A stretch of 32,170 bases of DNA, from the IMG/VR virus record IMGVR_UViG_3300005782_000015, positions 1 through 32,170 of that record. One strand, 5' to 3'. Source of the stretch: a virus. Positions 22,480-30,045 of the stretch are shown piece by piece. How positions within the stretch are numbered: the first letter of the stretch is position 1; each line of letters opens with the position of its first letter. The translations under genes and the position numbers were made by a program. A model generated the notes under the pieces. It worked only from the letters and a program-made list of their open reading frames with translations, was not told the origin of the DNA and searched no databases.

Positions 22480-22665
22480 ATTAAAAAAGGGCTTGGCATT
22501 TTCCTATTAGTAATAATGGTTGGATGTCAAGCTGAGAGGAAGCCGCCTAATTGGCGCGATAATCCTGAAATATATCAAGAAGCCATTATGCGGTTATATG
22601 AACACGTTAGAAGGGTGCAAAATCACAGAAGATATATTCTTATCGACCCGAACAGTAAGGAATAA
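22480..22665 (+). CDS. small lipoprotein with ATT start codon, 61 aa
   Basis: The frame opens after TAG 22477-22479 and ends at TAA 22663-22665. From ATT 22480 it reads (M)KKGLGIFLLVIMVGCQAERK: a basic start, a hydrophobic core and the lipobox VGC, that is, a complete lipoprotein signal with the modified Cys at 16. AAGGTGA (22469-22475), which matches the anti-Shine-Dalgarno sequence, lies just upstream. The only ATG in the frame (22516) would remove the signal core and leave MVGC. The mature part is charged and helical (WRDNPEIYQEAIMRLYEHV). Small phage lipoproteins act in superinfection exclusion or as outer-membrane spanins; neither is shown here. Confidence 0.65.
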   Translation: MKKGLGIFLLVIMVGCQAERKPPNWRDNPEIYQEAIMRLYEHVRRVQNHRRYILIDPNSKE

Positions 22666-22668
22666 ATA

Positions 22669-23634
22669 ATGGCTCTTGTAGATATTGTCAATAACGCTCT
22701 CGGCAAAATCGGTGGTGCAGGCGATGCTTTAAGTGGTGAGGCGTTTCTTGAGAACCTTGATGGCACGGATAAAGTTACCGAATGGTGCAATATCAAGTAC
22801 CCCATAATTCGGCAGAAAATCATAGCCGACTTCGCCGCGATGCAGTGCCCTTTCAGGGAGAGCTTGAAGTTCGCCGATTTAGGCGATGACTTGAAGCAGG
22901 ATGACGTTGATATTTCGACCATCGTTTCTTCTGGCGGAACTGTTACGGTTACTACCGATACGGTACACGGTCGCAGCACAGATGATACGGTGTTTCTGGC
23001 CGATATTGTAGGGACGTTAGTAAATTCCCTGAATGGCACGACACCGAAGATTACCGTTGTAGATACCACGAGCTTCACGCTCCAAGACGTAACGGGGACG
23101 GCTTCCTGGGACCACACTGAGGATACGGGCATTGTGAGCTATGTGCCCGAAATCGGGCAATGGGCCTACGCCTTTAGCTTGCCAAGCGACTATTTCGCTA
23201 TGGTTCGGCATTGTAACGAGACTTATACCACCAAGGACGGCGTTCGCAAGGAACATCAGTATCAAACGATTCTCAATAAAGACGGCGATGGTCTTATTCT
23301 GCTTACCAATATCCTATCTAATGCGGACGCCGATTCTGCCTATATTGAGTATGTTATTGACCAGGACGATACAACCTTGTTCAGTGATGCCCTTGTCGAA
23401 TGTATCGCAACTTTATTAGCCGCCGAACTTTGCCCAATTATCGGGAGAAATTTAGAGGTCAGACAGCGACTGCTCCTGGAGTACAAAGAACTGACCGTGC
23501 CAGATGCGAAGAGGTTCAATCAGTCCCAATTCAATAATTCCGCAAAAACCGTGCCAGATTATTCCGGTGGCAGGACGCAGGTTTTGAGGGGGACGGGAAA
23601 CGCTCGTACCAATTACGGTTATCGGGCAGTGTGA
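22669..23634 (+). CDS. tail adaptor protein (T7 gp11-like), 321 aa
   Basis: The start is ATG 22669, with AAGGA just upstream. The sequence follows the podovirus adaptor pattern: ALVDIVNNALGKIG at the start, then WCNIKYPIIRQKIIADFAAM (the 'C...YP..R...L..F.W..A' helix), QWAYAFSLPSDYFAMVRH near residue 165 and VECIATLLAAELCPIIGRN near 245, with a helical C-terminal end. The adaptor ring sits between portal and nozzle. A middle segment (about 85-150; SSGGTVTVTTDTVHGRSTDD) is an extra beta region beyond the minimal fold. The 3' end overlaps the convergent HNH gene by 16 nt. Confidence 0.75.
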   Translation: MALVDIVNNALGKIGGAGDALSGEAFLENLDGTDKVTEWCNIKYPIIRQKIIADFAAMQCPFRESLKFADLGDDLKQDDVDISTIVSSGGTVTVTTDTVHGRSTDDTVFLADIVGTLVNSLNGTTPKITVVDTTSFTLQDVTGTASWDHTEDTGIVSYVPEIGQWAYAFSLPSDYFAMVRHCNETYTTKDGVRKEHQYQTILNKDGDGLILLTNILSNADADSAYIEYVIDQDDTTLFSDALVECIATLLAAELCPIIGRNLEVRQRLLLEYKELTVPDAKRFNQSQFNNSAKTVPDYSGGRTQVLRGTGNARTNYGYRAV

Positions 23635-24227
23635 GGTATTTTGCTATGACATTTTCGACAAAGAGGAACAACATCAAGCCAAAACTTAGGGGCGTAGCCC
23701 TTGTGGTGATGGTAGTGCTTGGTAGGTTCGCCGCAGGAACATTGCAGGGAATTAGGTCGGGGCAATCTGCCATCTCTAATTGCTTCCCTCACCGCTTTGC
23801 GAGCTGCAATTCGTTCAGGATATTGTTTGTAATAGCGTTTATAATAAGCCTTACCTTTTTCGCTCTGTTTGTAACGTTTGATGCAATCTTTTCTTGTATT
23901 CTTACCCTTTTCGCTTTGTTGGTATCGATTATCAGAAACTTTCTTTTTGGCTTTATATTCATCAGTATGCCGAAAGCGTTTTTGGGTCGTTTTGCCTTTT
24001 TCGCTTTGAGCATAACGTTTTCGAGCAGCTTTACCTTTTTCACTTTGATTATACCGCTTTATAGCAGCTTTACCTTTTTTGCTTTGTCTATCCCGCTTTT
24101 GATATATCTTCTGGCAATCTTTACAAGACCCTTGAAGTCCATCTTTTCTTTGACTTTTGTAAAATTCCGAAAGCGATTTGAATTGCTTGCAGGTGCAACA
24201 TCGTTTTGTTATGATTGTTTCAGACAT
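23619..24227 (-). CDS. HNH homing-type endonuclease with internal repeats (copy 1), 202 aa
   Basis: The gene is opposite to all structural genes. GGAG (rc of 24228-24237) supports its ATG at 24227. The N-terminus has a zinc knuckle, C10-x2-C13 and C35-x2-C38 (CCTCKQFKSLSEFY, GSCKDCQK). Residues about 55-135 contain repeats of 13 residues (RYNQSEKGKAARK, RYAQSEKGKTTQK, RYKQSEKGKAYYK). The C-terminus is an HNH nuclease core (QCSCGEPTKHYHHHKGY, DVVPLCRKCHSKI). It shares this design with the gene at 28073. Such enzymes cut unoccupied sites and spread by repair. The + strand is also open here, but that reading is antisense to the conserved motifs. Confidence 0.8.
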   Translation of the reverse strand: MSETIITKRCCTCKQFKSLSEFYKSQRKDGLQGSCKDCQKIYQKRDRQSKKGKAAIKRYNQSEKGKAARKRYAQSEKGKTTQKRFRHTDEYKAKKKVSDNRYQQSEKGKNTRKDCIKRYKQSEKGKAYYKRYYKQYPERIAARKAVREAIRDGRLPRPNSLQCSCGEPTKHYHHHKGYAPKFWLDVVPLCRKCHSKIPHTAR

Positions 24228-24259
24228 GGTTTTCTCCTATTCAGAAAATTATGTTTAGG

Positions 24260-24287
24260 GCCGATTGCAGCACATACTGCGGTCGGC
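24260..24287 (-). promoter_or_regulatory. 5'-UTR hairpin of HNH copy 1
   Basis: GCCGATTGCAG (24260-24270) pairs with CTGCGGTCGGC (24277-24287) over 11 pairs with two wobbles in the + orientation, with a six-base loop. It lies 33 nt from the HNH start and recurs upstream of HNH copy 2 at the same distance with a conserved stem and a different loop. A 5'-UTR regulatory or stabilising role, or a recognition feature of the mobile unit, is inferred. Confidence 0.65.
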
Positions 24288-24291
24288 TCGT

Positions 24292-24322
24292 TTTATACTA
24301 ACAGATTCTTGGGGGCTGGCAA
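24292..24322 (-). promoter_or_regulatory. possible promoter for HNH copy 1
   Basis: On the minus strand TTGCCA (rc of 24317-24322) and TATAAA (rc of 24292-24297) are separated by 19 bp, longer than ideal. The position relative to the hairpin matches the better promoter of copy 2. Confidence 0.35.
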
Positions 24323-24353
24323 GATATTTTTTATATTATTTTTATTAGCGGGG

Positions 24354-27300
24354 GTGACCTTTGGAGTATCTCCAAGTATCAATTCATTCAATACTGGCCA
24401 GGTGTCTCCCTTGTTAGAAGCTCGTAGCGATTTTCAAAAATACAATTCCTCTTCTCGCACGATTGAGAATATGCTTGTCGCCACACAGGGGCCGGTTTTC
24501 AGGAGGCCGGGGACGAAGTATATCGCCTCGCAAAAAACCTCATCCGCCGCAGGCAGGGTGGTCGCCTTCGAACATTCCGTAGATGATAATTACATTCTGT
24601 TGTTTGAAAATGAAGTCCTTAGATTCTTTCGTGATGGCGGGCAGATATTAGATGGTGTTGGCACGGAGACTTTAACTGCCGTGGATGGGGGAGCGCTCGT
24701 AGCCCACTGGTTATTAAATGAGGATGAGGGTGTTACCGTAGTAAATGCAGATAACGCAGGGACGTATGATGGCACTGCATCGACAGATTGCAGTACGCTT
24801 CACGCTGATGGCAAAGTCGGTACGGGCTGTTTTGATTTAGATGGTCAATATACAGTAGAAATAGCAGACGCCGCCGCTTTTAGCTTTTCAGACGATTCAA
24901 ATGATACCACTTTCAGTTTTGCCTGCTGGGCATACATAACACAGTTAAACGACCTTCAGGTTCTTTTATCGAAATGGCGAGATGACAATTCTGCAAGGGA
25001 ATGGCGATTTAGTCTAACCAATGACCGAAAATTGCAATTACATTTGGCTGATGCCAGTGCGGATTTATCCGGCGATAGAATTGCTCAATGGAAATTAAAC
25101 GAAGATGCCGCCAACACAACAGTATTGGACACGGATGCGACCTCCCACGATGGCACTACCCAAGTAGGCAATACTGAAGATGTAAATGCTGTTGGTAAAA
25201 TTAGTGGCGCTTTTGATTTTGGTGGAGCGGAATCCGTTGTTATTACCAATGACCACGCTGAATTAAGTTTTGGAGACGGGACGGATGATAGTCCCTTTAG
25301 TATTTCGGCGTGGGTCAAAGCCAGTAGTACAGCAGCAATCCAGCATATATTTAGTAAATATGATGCTACCGCAGGGTCGGAGGCCAGAGAATATAGATTA
25401 CTTATTAATGCGATAGGAGGAGTACAAATTAGATTGTATGATGAAAGTGCTCCCGGAACGACGTTAGCTCAGGCAGACGCGATACCAAGGACAATAGTAG
25501 CTGATAACTGGTATCTCATAACCGTTACATACGATGGTTCTGGAGGTTCAAGTGCGGCAGAGGGCATTAAAATATATGTAAATGGAACTGACGCAACATT
25601 TTCCACTCACACATTCCCCGGATATACAGCAATGGAAAATCTTGCAACTAAAGTTGTAATTGGGGCTTATTATGATGCAACTGGGATACTTGGCCAGTTT
25701 TTTGACGGTCTAATAGATAATGTAGTCTTATTTAATAAAGAACTTACACAAGCCAATGTTTCTGCTTTATGGAATGACGGCAGCGGCACAGAAACGATGG
25801 CGAGTGCTGAAGTTTCTGCGGTAACGGATAATGCTGTTTCACTCGGCTGGCATTTTCTCACTTGCACTTATAGTGCTCCTATCTCTGACGCTGCCGATGG
25901 AATAATTTTTTACGTGGATGGCGAGGCTGTTGACTCCACTGCTACCAACGATGCGACCTATACCGCAATGCAAGGTGCAGGAGAGGCAGTCCGTATTGGT
26001 TCACAAAACAATTCCGCCGATGATGCCAATGAAAAGTTCTGGGAAGATAAGATAGATGAGGTTTCTATATTCAGTGATGTCCTTACGCCTACGGAAGTTG
26101 CGAGTCTTTATTCTACAACTCCTTACGAAATAACAACACCTTATCTGACAGCAGACCTATTTGGTCTCGACTTCATAAAGAGTGAAGATGTTATGTATAT
26201 CACTCATTCCGATTACGAGCCGAGACAGCTTTCAAGGGCAGGTCATTCGTTATGGACAATGGAGGCGCTCGGGATAGATGATGGGCCGTTTCAGGAACAA
26301 AATACCGATACGACTTTTACGATAACGCCTTCGGCAGCGACCGGCTCGATTACGCTTACTGCAAGCGATGACTTTTTTGTTTCAGGACACATCGGGTCGG
26401 TATGGCAGATAGACCAGCCGCGGGCCTCATCGGTTTTCACGGCAACCATCAACGCCAATGAGTCGGGGGCCATAATACCATATTTTGTCGGCGGATATTC
26501 GTTTACAACGACAGGAACCTGGACAGGAACAGTAACCTTGCAGAGAAGCTCTGACGATGGCGCTAACTGGAGCGCGGCCTTAACGGCACTGGTAGATACG
26601 AATTTCGATAATCCCGCCGAAACAGAAGTAGAGGGGGCCATATACAGGGTGACGGGAAGTAGTTGGGGGGAGGGTAATTGCGTTTATACATTCACAATTG
26701 CCGACCAGGACAATCACGGTGTCGTTGAGATTACCGGCGTTGATAGCGGAACTGTCGCCGTGGCCACCGTTTTAACGGATTTAGTAAATACCGATGCTAC
26801 ATCTCTCTGGCGGGAGGGTTACTGGAGTGATTACAGGGGATGGCCCCAGACGGTTACGGTCCATCAGCAGAGGCTTGTTTTCGGCGGCTCAGAGAGTTTT
26901 CCACAGACGATATGGTTCGGTAAGGCCGACCCTGACGATTACACCAATTTTACCGAAGGAACGCTGGACACATCGGCATTCACAATCGCTTTACCAGGCC
27001 AAAATCCTATTGAATGGCTTTTATCACAGGACTATTTACTTGTAGGCACTGCGGGTAGTTGCGGCAAGTACGGTGAGCAGAGCGAGGCGATTACACCGAC
27101 AAGTCCAATCTATCAGGAACAGACAAGGCACGGTTCAGCGTCAATTCGCGGAGTTATTGCAGGCGATACGGTACTCTATATCGAAAGAGGGAGCCGGAAA
27201 GTAAGGGAGTTTGCTTATAGTCTGCAATTCGACAAGTATCTCTCGCCCGAATTAACTATCCTTTCACCAGAAATAACGGACAGCGGTATTAAGGATGTCG

Positions 27301-28082
27301 CTTTCCAATTAAGGTCCGACCCTGTTTTGTGGTGCGTTTTGAATAACGGAGATATAGCGACTTTGACTTATCAGAGAGAGCAATTGGTTATTGCCTGGAC
27401 GAAACAAATAACGGACGGCGATTTTGAGAGTGTTGCGATTATATCCGGTGATGACGAAGATGAGGTATGGGTATCCGTTAGAAGAACTATCGAAGATAGT
27501 AATGCGAGGTATGTCGAGCAGTTCCAGCCGTTCGACTGGGGAAGCGATGCGAACGACTGCTGGTATGTCGATTCGGGTCTTTCTTACGATGATACAGATG
27601 CAAATAGCTTCAGTGGTCTCGACCATCTTATTGGCGAAAGCGTTTCCATTTACGCAGACACACTCATTGAGTCTCCAGAAGTCGTCGATGCTAACGGTGA
27701 AATTGTTATTGATAATGATGCGGCCAGAGTGCTTGCGGGACTGCCTTATACATCCAAACTTGAGACTTTGCCACTTGTAATCGCACCCCAGGACAAGGCA
27801 ACAAACAAAAAGATACGGACTGTTTCGTTTGATTTTTATGAGACTGGCGCTTGTCAATATACCAACGGAGCAAACGGTACTTTAGAGAACATCAATTTCA
27901 AAAACAGTCTCATTTTAGACCCAAACGCTACGGCGCAAGACCTCTACACATCAACCGTTAGTTTCAAGAAGGTATATTGGCCGTTTGGGAGTCGCAAAAA
28001 ACAAACAATCTACCTCGAAAGTTCGCAACCAATGCCGTTGACCATCAGAAGTATAACGCCAAACTACGATATTTACCCTTGA
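24354..28082 (+). CDS. tail nozzle-like protein with a LamG domain nested in a LamG domain, 1242 aa
   Basis: The core fits the large tail/nozzle protein that follows the adaptor in podoviruses (T7 gp12-like position). It starts at VSPSINSFNTGQVSPLLEAR and RTIENMLVATQGPVFRRPGT and later has FIKSEDVMYITHSDYEPRQL, VHQQRLVFGGSES and VLYIERGSRKVREFAYSLQ. About residues 117-588 are inserted LamG domains: one is split at about 237/487, with a second complete LamG between. GTG 24354 is chosen because homologous starts lie just before SPSIN. TTG 24309 or ATA 24324 would add a hydrophobic, signal-like stretch. No good Shine-Dalgarno is seen, perhaps because the HNH unit inserted upstream. The nozzle forms the lower tail tube. 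Confidence 0.75.
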   Translation: MTFGVSPSINSFNTGQVSPLLEARSDFQKYNSSSRTIENMLVATQGPVFRRPGTKYIASQKTSSAAGRVVAFEHSVDDNYILLFENEVLRFFRDGGQILDGVGTETLTAVDGGALVAHWLLNEDEGVTVVNADNAGTYDGTASTDCSTLHADGKVGTGCFDLDGQYTVEIADAAAFSFSDDSNDTTFSFACWAYITQLNDLQVLLSKWRDDNSAREWRFSLTNDRKLQLHLADASADLSGDRIAQWKLNEDAANTTVLDTDATSHDGTTQVGNTEDVNAVGKISGAFDFGGAESVVITNDHAELSFGDGTDDSPFSISAWVKASSTAAIQHIFSKYDATAGSEAREYRLLINAIGGVQIRLYDESAPGTTLAQADAIPRTIVADNWYLITVTYDGSGGSSAAEGIKIYVNGTDATFSTHTFPGYTAMENLATKVVIGAYYDATGILGQFFDGLIDNVVLFNKELTQANVSALWNDGSGTETMASAEVSAVTDNAVSLGWHFLTCTYSAPISDAADGIIFYVDGEAVDSTATNDATYTAMQGAGEAVRIGSQNNSADDANEKFWEDKIDEVSIFSDVLTPTEVASLYSTTPYEITTPYLTADLFGLDFIKSEDVMYITHSDYEPRQLSRAGHSLWTMEALGIDDGPFQEQNTDTTFTITPSAATGSITLTASDDFFVSGHIGSVWQIDQPRASSVFTATINANESGAIIPYFVGGYSFTTTGTWTGTVTLQRSSDDGANWSAALTALVDTNFDNPAETEVEGAIYRVTGSSWGEGNCVYTFTIADQDNHGVVEITGVDSGTVAVATVLTDLVNTDATSLWREGYWSDYRGWPQTVTVHQQRLVFGGSESFPQTIWFGKADPDDYTNFTEGTLDTSAFTIALPGQNPIEWLLSQDYLLVGTAGSCGKYGEQSEAITPTSPIYQEQTRHGSASIRGVIAGDTVLYIERGSRKVREFAYSLQFDKYLSPELTILSPEITDSGIKDVAFQLRSDPVLWCVLNNGDIATLTYQREQLVIAWTKQITDGDFESVAIISGDDEDEVWVSVRRTIEDSNARYVEQFQPFDWGSDANDCWYVDSGLSYDDTDANSFSGLDHLIGESVSIYADTLIESPEVVDANGEIVIDNDAARVLAGLPYTSKLETLPLVIAPQDKATNKKIRTVSFDFYETGACQYTNGANGTLENINFKNSLILDPNATAQDLYTSTVSFKKVYWPFGSRKKQTIYLESSQPMPLTIRSITPNYDIYP

Positions 28083-28657
28083 TTACGGAGTTTAGTATGA
28101 CATTCAAGACAAGCAGGAACAACATCAAGCCAATGTTCTGGTTCGTAACCTTTGTGGTGATGATAATGCTTGGCCTGTTCGCCGCACGAGCATTGCAGAG
28201 TATCGGGGTGGGGCAACTTGCCGGCAGCAATAGCGTGATTAACAGCATTGCGTGCTTTTATTTGTTCGGGATACTTTGCTTTTTGTTTGAGGTCGTGTCG
28301 TTTTTGAGCAGCCCTACCTTTTTCGCTTTGCCTATAAGCTTTTCTGGCAGCTTTGCATTTATCAGTTTGCTCATAGCGTTTTTGGGTTGCCTTGCATTTC
28401 TCACTTTGCCAATAGCGTTTTTGATAAGCTTTGCCTTTTTCGCTTTGCAGATAGCGAAACCTAACAACCTTGCCCTGTTCACTTTGCTGATAAACTTGCC
28501 TAACAGCCTTGCCTTTTTCAGTCTGGTCGTAAGCTTTTCGGCAAATCTTGCACTTGCGCTGAAGTCCATCTTTTCTACTACGGTCTTTATGAAATTCAGA
28601 AATAGGTTTGATTTCTTTACAAGCAGTGCATTGTTTTGTTATGCTTAGTTCAGCCAT
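28073..28657 (-). CDS. HNH homing-type endonuclease with internal repeats (copy 2), 194 aa
   Basis: ATG at 28657 (minus) has AGGAGT upstream on its strand. Design equals copy 1: N-terminal CTACKEIKPISEFHKD and KCKICRK zinc knuckle, six or more 13-residue-like repeats (RYLQSEKGKAYQK, RYWQSEKCKATQK, AYRQSEKGRAAQK) and a C-terminal HNH core (QCSCGEQAKHYHHHKGY, LDVVPACLECHTKL). The 3' end overlaps the nozzle stop by 10 nt. The DNA of the HNH core shares long identical stretches with copy 1 starting at ATGACATT (28097), while the last few codons differ because they use the flanking structural gene. Recent duplication is indicated. Confidence 0.8.
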   Translation of the reverse strand: MAELSITKQCTACKEIKPISEFHKDRSRKDGLQRKCKICRKAYDQTEKGKAVRQVYQQSEQGKVVRFRYLQSEKGKAYQKRYWQSEKCKATQKRYEQTDKCKAARKAYRQSEKGRAAQKRHDLKQKAKYPEQIKARNAVNHAIAAGKLPHPDTLQCSCGEQAKHYHHHKGYEPEHWLDVVPACLECHTKLRNQG

Positions 28658-28689
28658 AATCAACTCCTATGAAGTTGGTTGCGGTTAGA

Positions 28690-28720
28690 GCCGGTTGCAG
28701 TTCACACGACTGCGGTCGGC
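28690..28720 (-). promoter_or_regulatory. 5'-UTR hairpin of HNH copy 2
   Basis: GCCGGTTGCAGT (28690-28701) pairs with ACTGCGGTCGGC (28709-28720), 12 pairs, with a seven-base loop. The distance to the HNH start is 33 nt, as in copy 1. No T run follows on the + strand, so it is not simply a terminator of the structural operon. Confidence 0.65.
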
Positions 28721-28726
28721 TCGCTT

Positions 28727-28755
28727 ATTATAGGGGTTTGCACCAATGATTACAA
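28727..28755 (-). promoter_or_regulatory. sigma70-like promoter for HNH copy 2
   Basis: On the minus strand TTGTAA (rc of 28750-28755) and a perfect TATAAT (rc of 28727-28732) stand 17 bp apart. Transcription would start a few bases before the hairpin. The -35 box lies inside the first codons of the gene at 28746. Confidence 0.6.
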
Positions 28756-29150
28756 CTGAAAATATGACAGTTGAAGATTTTTTATCGGTGATGGGATTGA
28801 ACGCAGACGTTTATCCCGAATTTGCCGAACTGCTGGACGAACAGAAGAAATATTTAGCAAACGTCAATATCGCAACTGGAACCGCACAGTCATTTTTTGA
28901 GGATGGCAAGCTCGTTGCGGTCGGAGGGATTCGCTGCGTTGGTGTTGGTGAAGCTTGGATGATTTCTTCTCCGCAGATACGGGACAATAGGGGTCTTTCG
29001 CTGCTCAAGGAAACCCGAAGGAACTTTATTGAGACGAGAGACAAGCATAATCTCTGGCGGGTATTTGCTGAGAGCAAAATCAGTGAGACTTTTCTTAAAC
29101 ATCTGGGGTTTGAAGCGCATCCACAAGGATTCGTATGGACGAGAACTTAA
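28746..29150 (+). CDS. GNAT-fold protein, probable internal virion protein A-like (T7 gp13-like), 134 aa
   Basis: Position after the nozzle gene and the sequence suggest the T7 gp13-like family, which has a GNAT acetyltransferase fold. A beta-strand with GKLVAVGGIRCVGVGEAWMI is followed by ISSPQIRDNRGLSLLKETRR (acetyl-CoA-loop region), then LWRVFAESKISETFLKHLGF and EAHPQGFVWTR, the classic GNAT end 'FLKxLGF'. Whether it acetylates anything is unknown; T7 gp13 helps virion assembly. ATG 28746 has only a weak Shine-Dalgarno, perhaps altered by the neighbouring HNH unit. Confidence 0.65.
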   Translation: MITTENMTVEDFLSVMGLNADVYPEFAELLDEQKKYLANVNIATGTAQSFFEDGKLVAVGGIRCVGVGEAWMISSPQIRDNRGLSLLKETRRNFIETRDKHNLWRVFAESKISETFLKHLGFEAHPQGFVWTRT

Positions 29151-29218
29151 AAAAATCGATGTATGATATTACTGATGGATTTCTTGAGCTTGAGCTTAAA
29201 TGTATAAGGAGGTGTATT

Positions 29219-29368
29219 ATGAAATCGACAAGCTGTATTGTCTCCGGCTACCCTCATTGGTTGTTTCGGATTATCCAAACACATATTATCGGAATTTCTA
29301 AATTTGTTACAACTACTACAATATGGAGCTTGAGGTACTTTTTGCATAATTTCAAATCTAACATATAA
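29219..29368 (+). CDS. possible small protein with strong ribosome binding site, 49 aa
   Basis: ATAAGGAGGTG stands 6-8 nt before ATG 29219, the best Shine-Dalgarno of the region. The frame reads KSTSCIVSGYPHWLFRIIQT, then a mildly hydrophobic stretch IIGISKFVTTTTIWSLRYFL. The amino-acid texture is not convincingly natural and other frames overlap it. An in-frame extension to ATG 29135 exists. Confidence 0.3.
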   Translation: MKSTSCIVSGYPHWLFRIIQTHIIGISKFVTTTTIWSLRYFLHNFKSNI

Positions 29369-29381
29369 AAAGTAAGAGTCA

Positions 29382-30035
29382 ATGAAAAATTTTGCAGATT
29401 TTTGCAATCATAACAATTTATACGAATTGAAGCCCAGCTGGGTAATAAGAAAGCCGCCCTGGTTTACTGATATGGATATGGCAAGGTGGCGGTTCGACCC
29501 GATTATAACGCCACTGGTGGTGGGTACAATGGTTGCCGGAACTGTGATGGAGATGAAGGGCACTCTGGAAGAGGGCAAGCAAGCCGAAAAGATAGCTGAA
29601 CAGCGAGCTGCCATTGATATTAAAAGCGCAGAGGCGGCAAGGGCGGCCAGTGTCGAGGAGGCGAAAATACGAAAGGAGCAGGGCCGCAGACTTATAGAGC
29701 GGCAGAAAGGTATAGTCGCCGCAAGCGGTATAAGACTGGGCGTTGGCGCTCCTTTGGTGATAGAGGCACAGACAAAGGCAGATATCGCCAGAGATATAGG
29801 CTTCATCTTAGAACGGGGCAGGGAAGAGGCAGGCTTTTACCGGTCGAGGGCGGGGATAGAAAGAGCCACCGGCAAGGCCGCCAGGAGAAGGTCGAAGTGG
29901 GAGGCAATTTCACAAGGCTTAACAGGGTTTGGAAGCCTCGCTATGATGGGGACTGAAGCCGGATGGTTTAAGAAGAAGAAGGCAAGTCCGTGGGCGAGGA
30001 GTATGGCAGCAGCAACAAATCCCTGGTTGGATTAG
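29382..30035 (+). CDS. internal virion / DNA-ejection protein B-like (T7 gp14-like), 217 aa
   Basis: Gene order and sequence fit gp14-like ejection proteins: a hydrophobic N-terminal region (FDPIITPLVVGTMVAGTVME, about residues 37-57) that may enter the outer membrane. A long Ala/Glu/Lys/Arg helical body follows (AEKIAEQRAAIDIKSAEAAR, then GIVAASGIRLGVGAPLVIEA) and a short hydrophobic and basic end. The start is uncertain: ATG 29382 has a poor ribosome site, and ATG 29472 or 29478 would begin just before the hydrophobic region, which is closer to typical family starts. It is packaged in the head and ejected to form part of the DNA channel. Confidence 0.65.
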   Translation: MKNFADFCNHNNLYELKPSWVIRKPPWFTDMDMARWRFDPIITPLVVGTMVAGTVMEMKGTLEEGKQAEKIAEQRAAIDIKSAEAARAASVEEAKIRKEQGRRLIERQKGIVAASGIRLGVGAPLVIEAQTKADIARDIGFILERGREEAGFYRSRAGIERATGKAARRRSKWEAISQGLTGFGSLAMMGTEAGWFKKKKASPWARSMAAATNPWLD

Positions 30036-30045
30036 GAATTTCTAA

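Noticed and set aside
24260-24295. Hairpin plus TTTT as a + strand terminator
   Set aside because: The matching hairpin of copy 2 has no T run, and both hairpins lie at a fixed 33 nt from the HNH start codon. A 5'-UTR element of the HNH mRNA explains both better.
23631-24353. Apparent N-terminal 240 residues extending the nozzle gene leftwards on the + strand
   Set aside because: This stretch is the antisense of the HNH gene (copy 1), whose zinc knuckle, repeats and HNH motif are clear on the minus strand. The + reading is Phe/Leu-rich and meaningless.
27977-28648. + strand open frame of 223 codons after the nozzle gene
   Set aside because: It is antisense to HNH copy 2 and has the same Phe-rich shadow composition.
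29200-29301. MYKEVYYEIDKLYCLRL... frame of 33 codons
   Set aside because: No ribosome site, too short, and overlapping another candidate. Kept only as part of a finding on this stretch.
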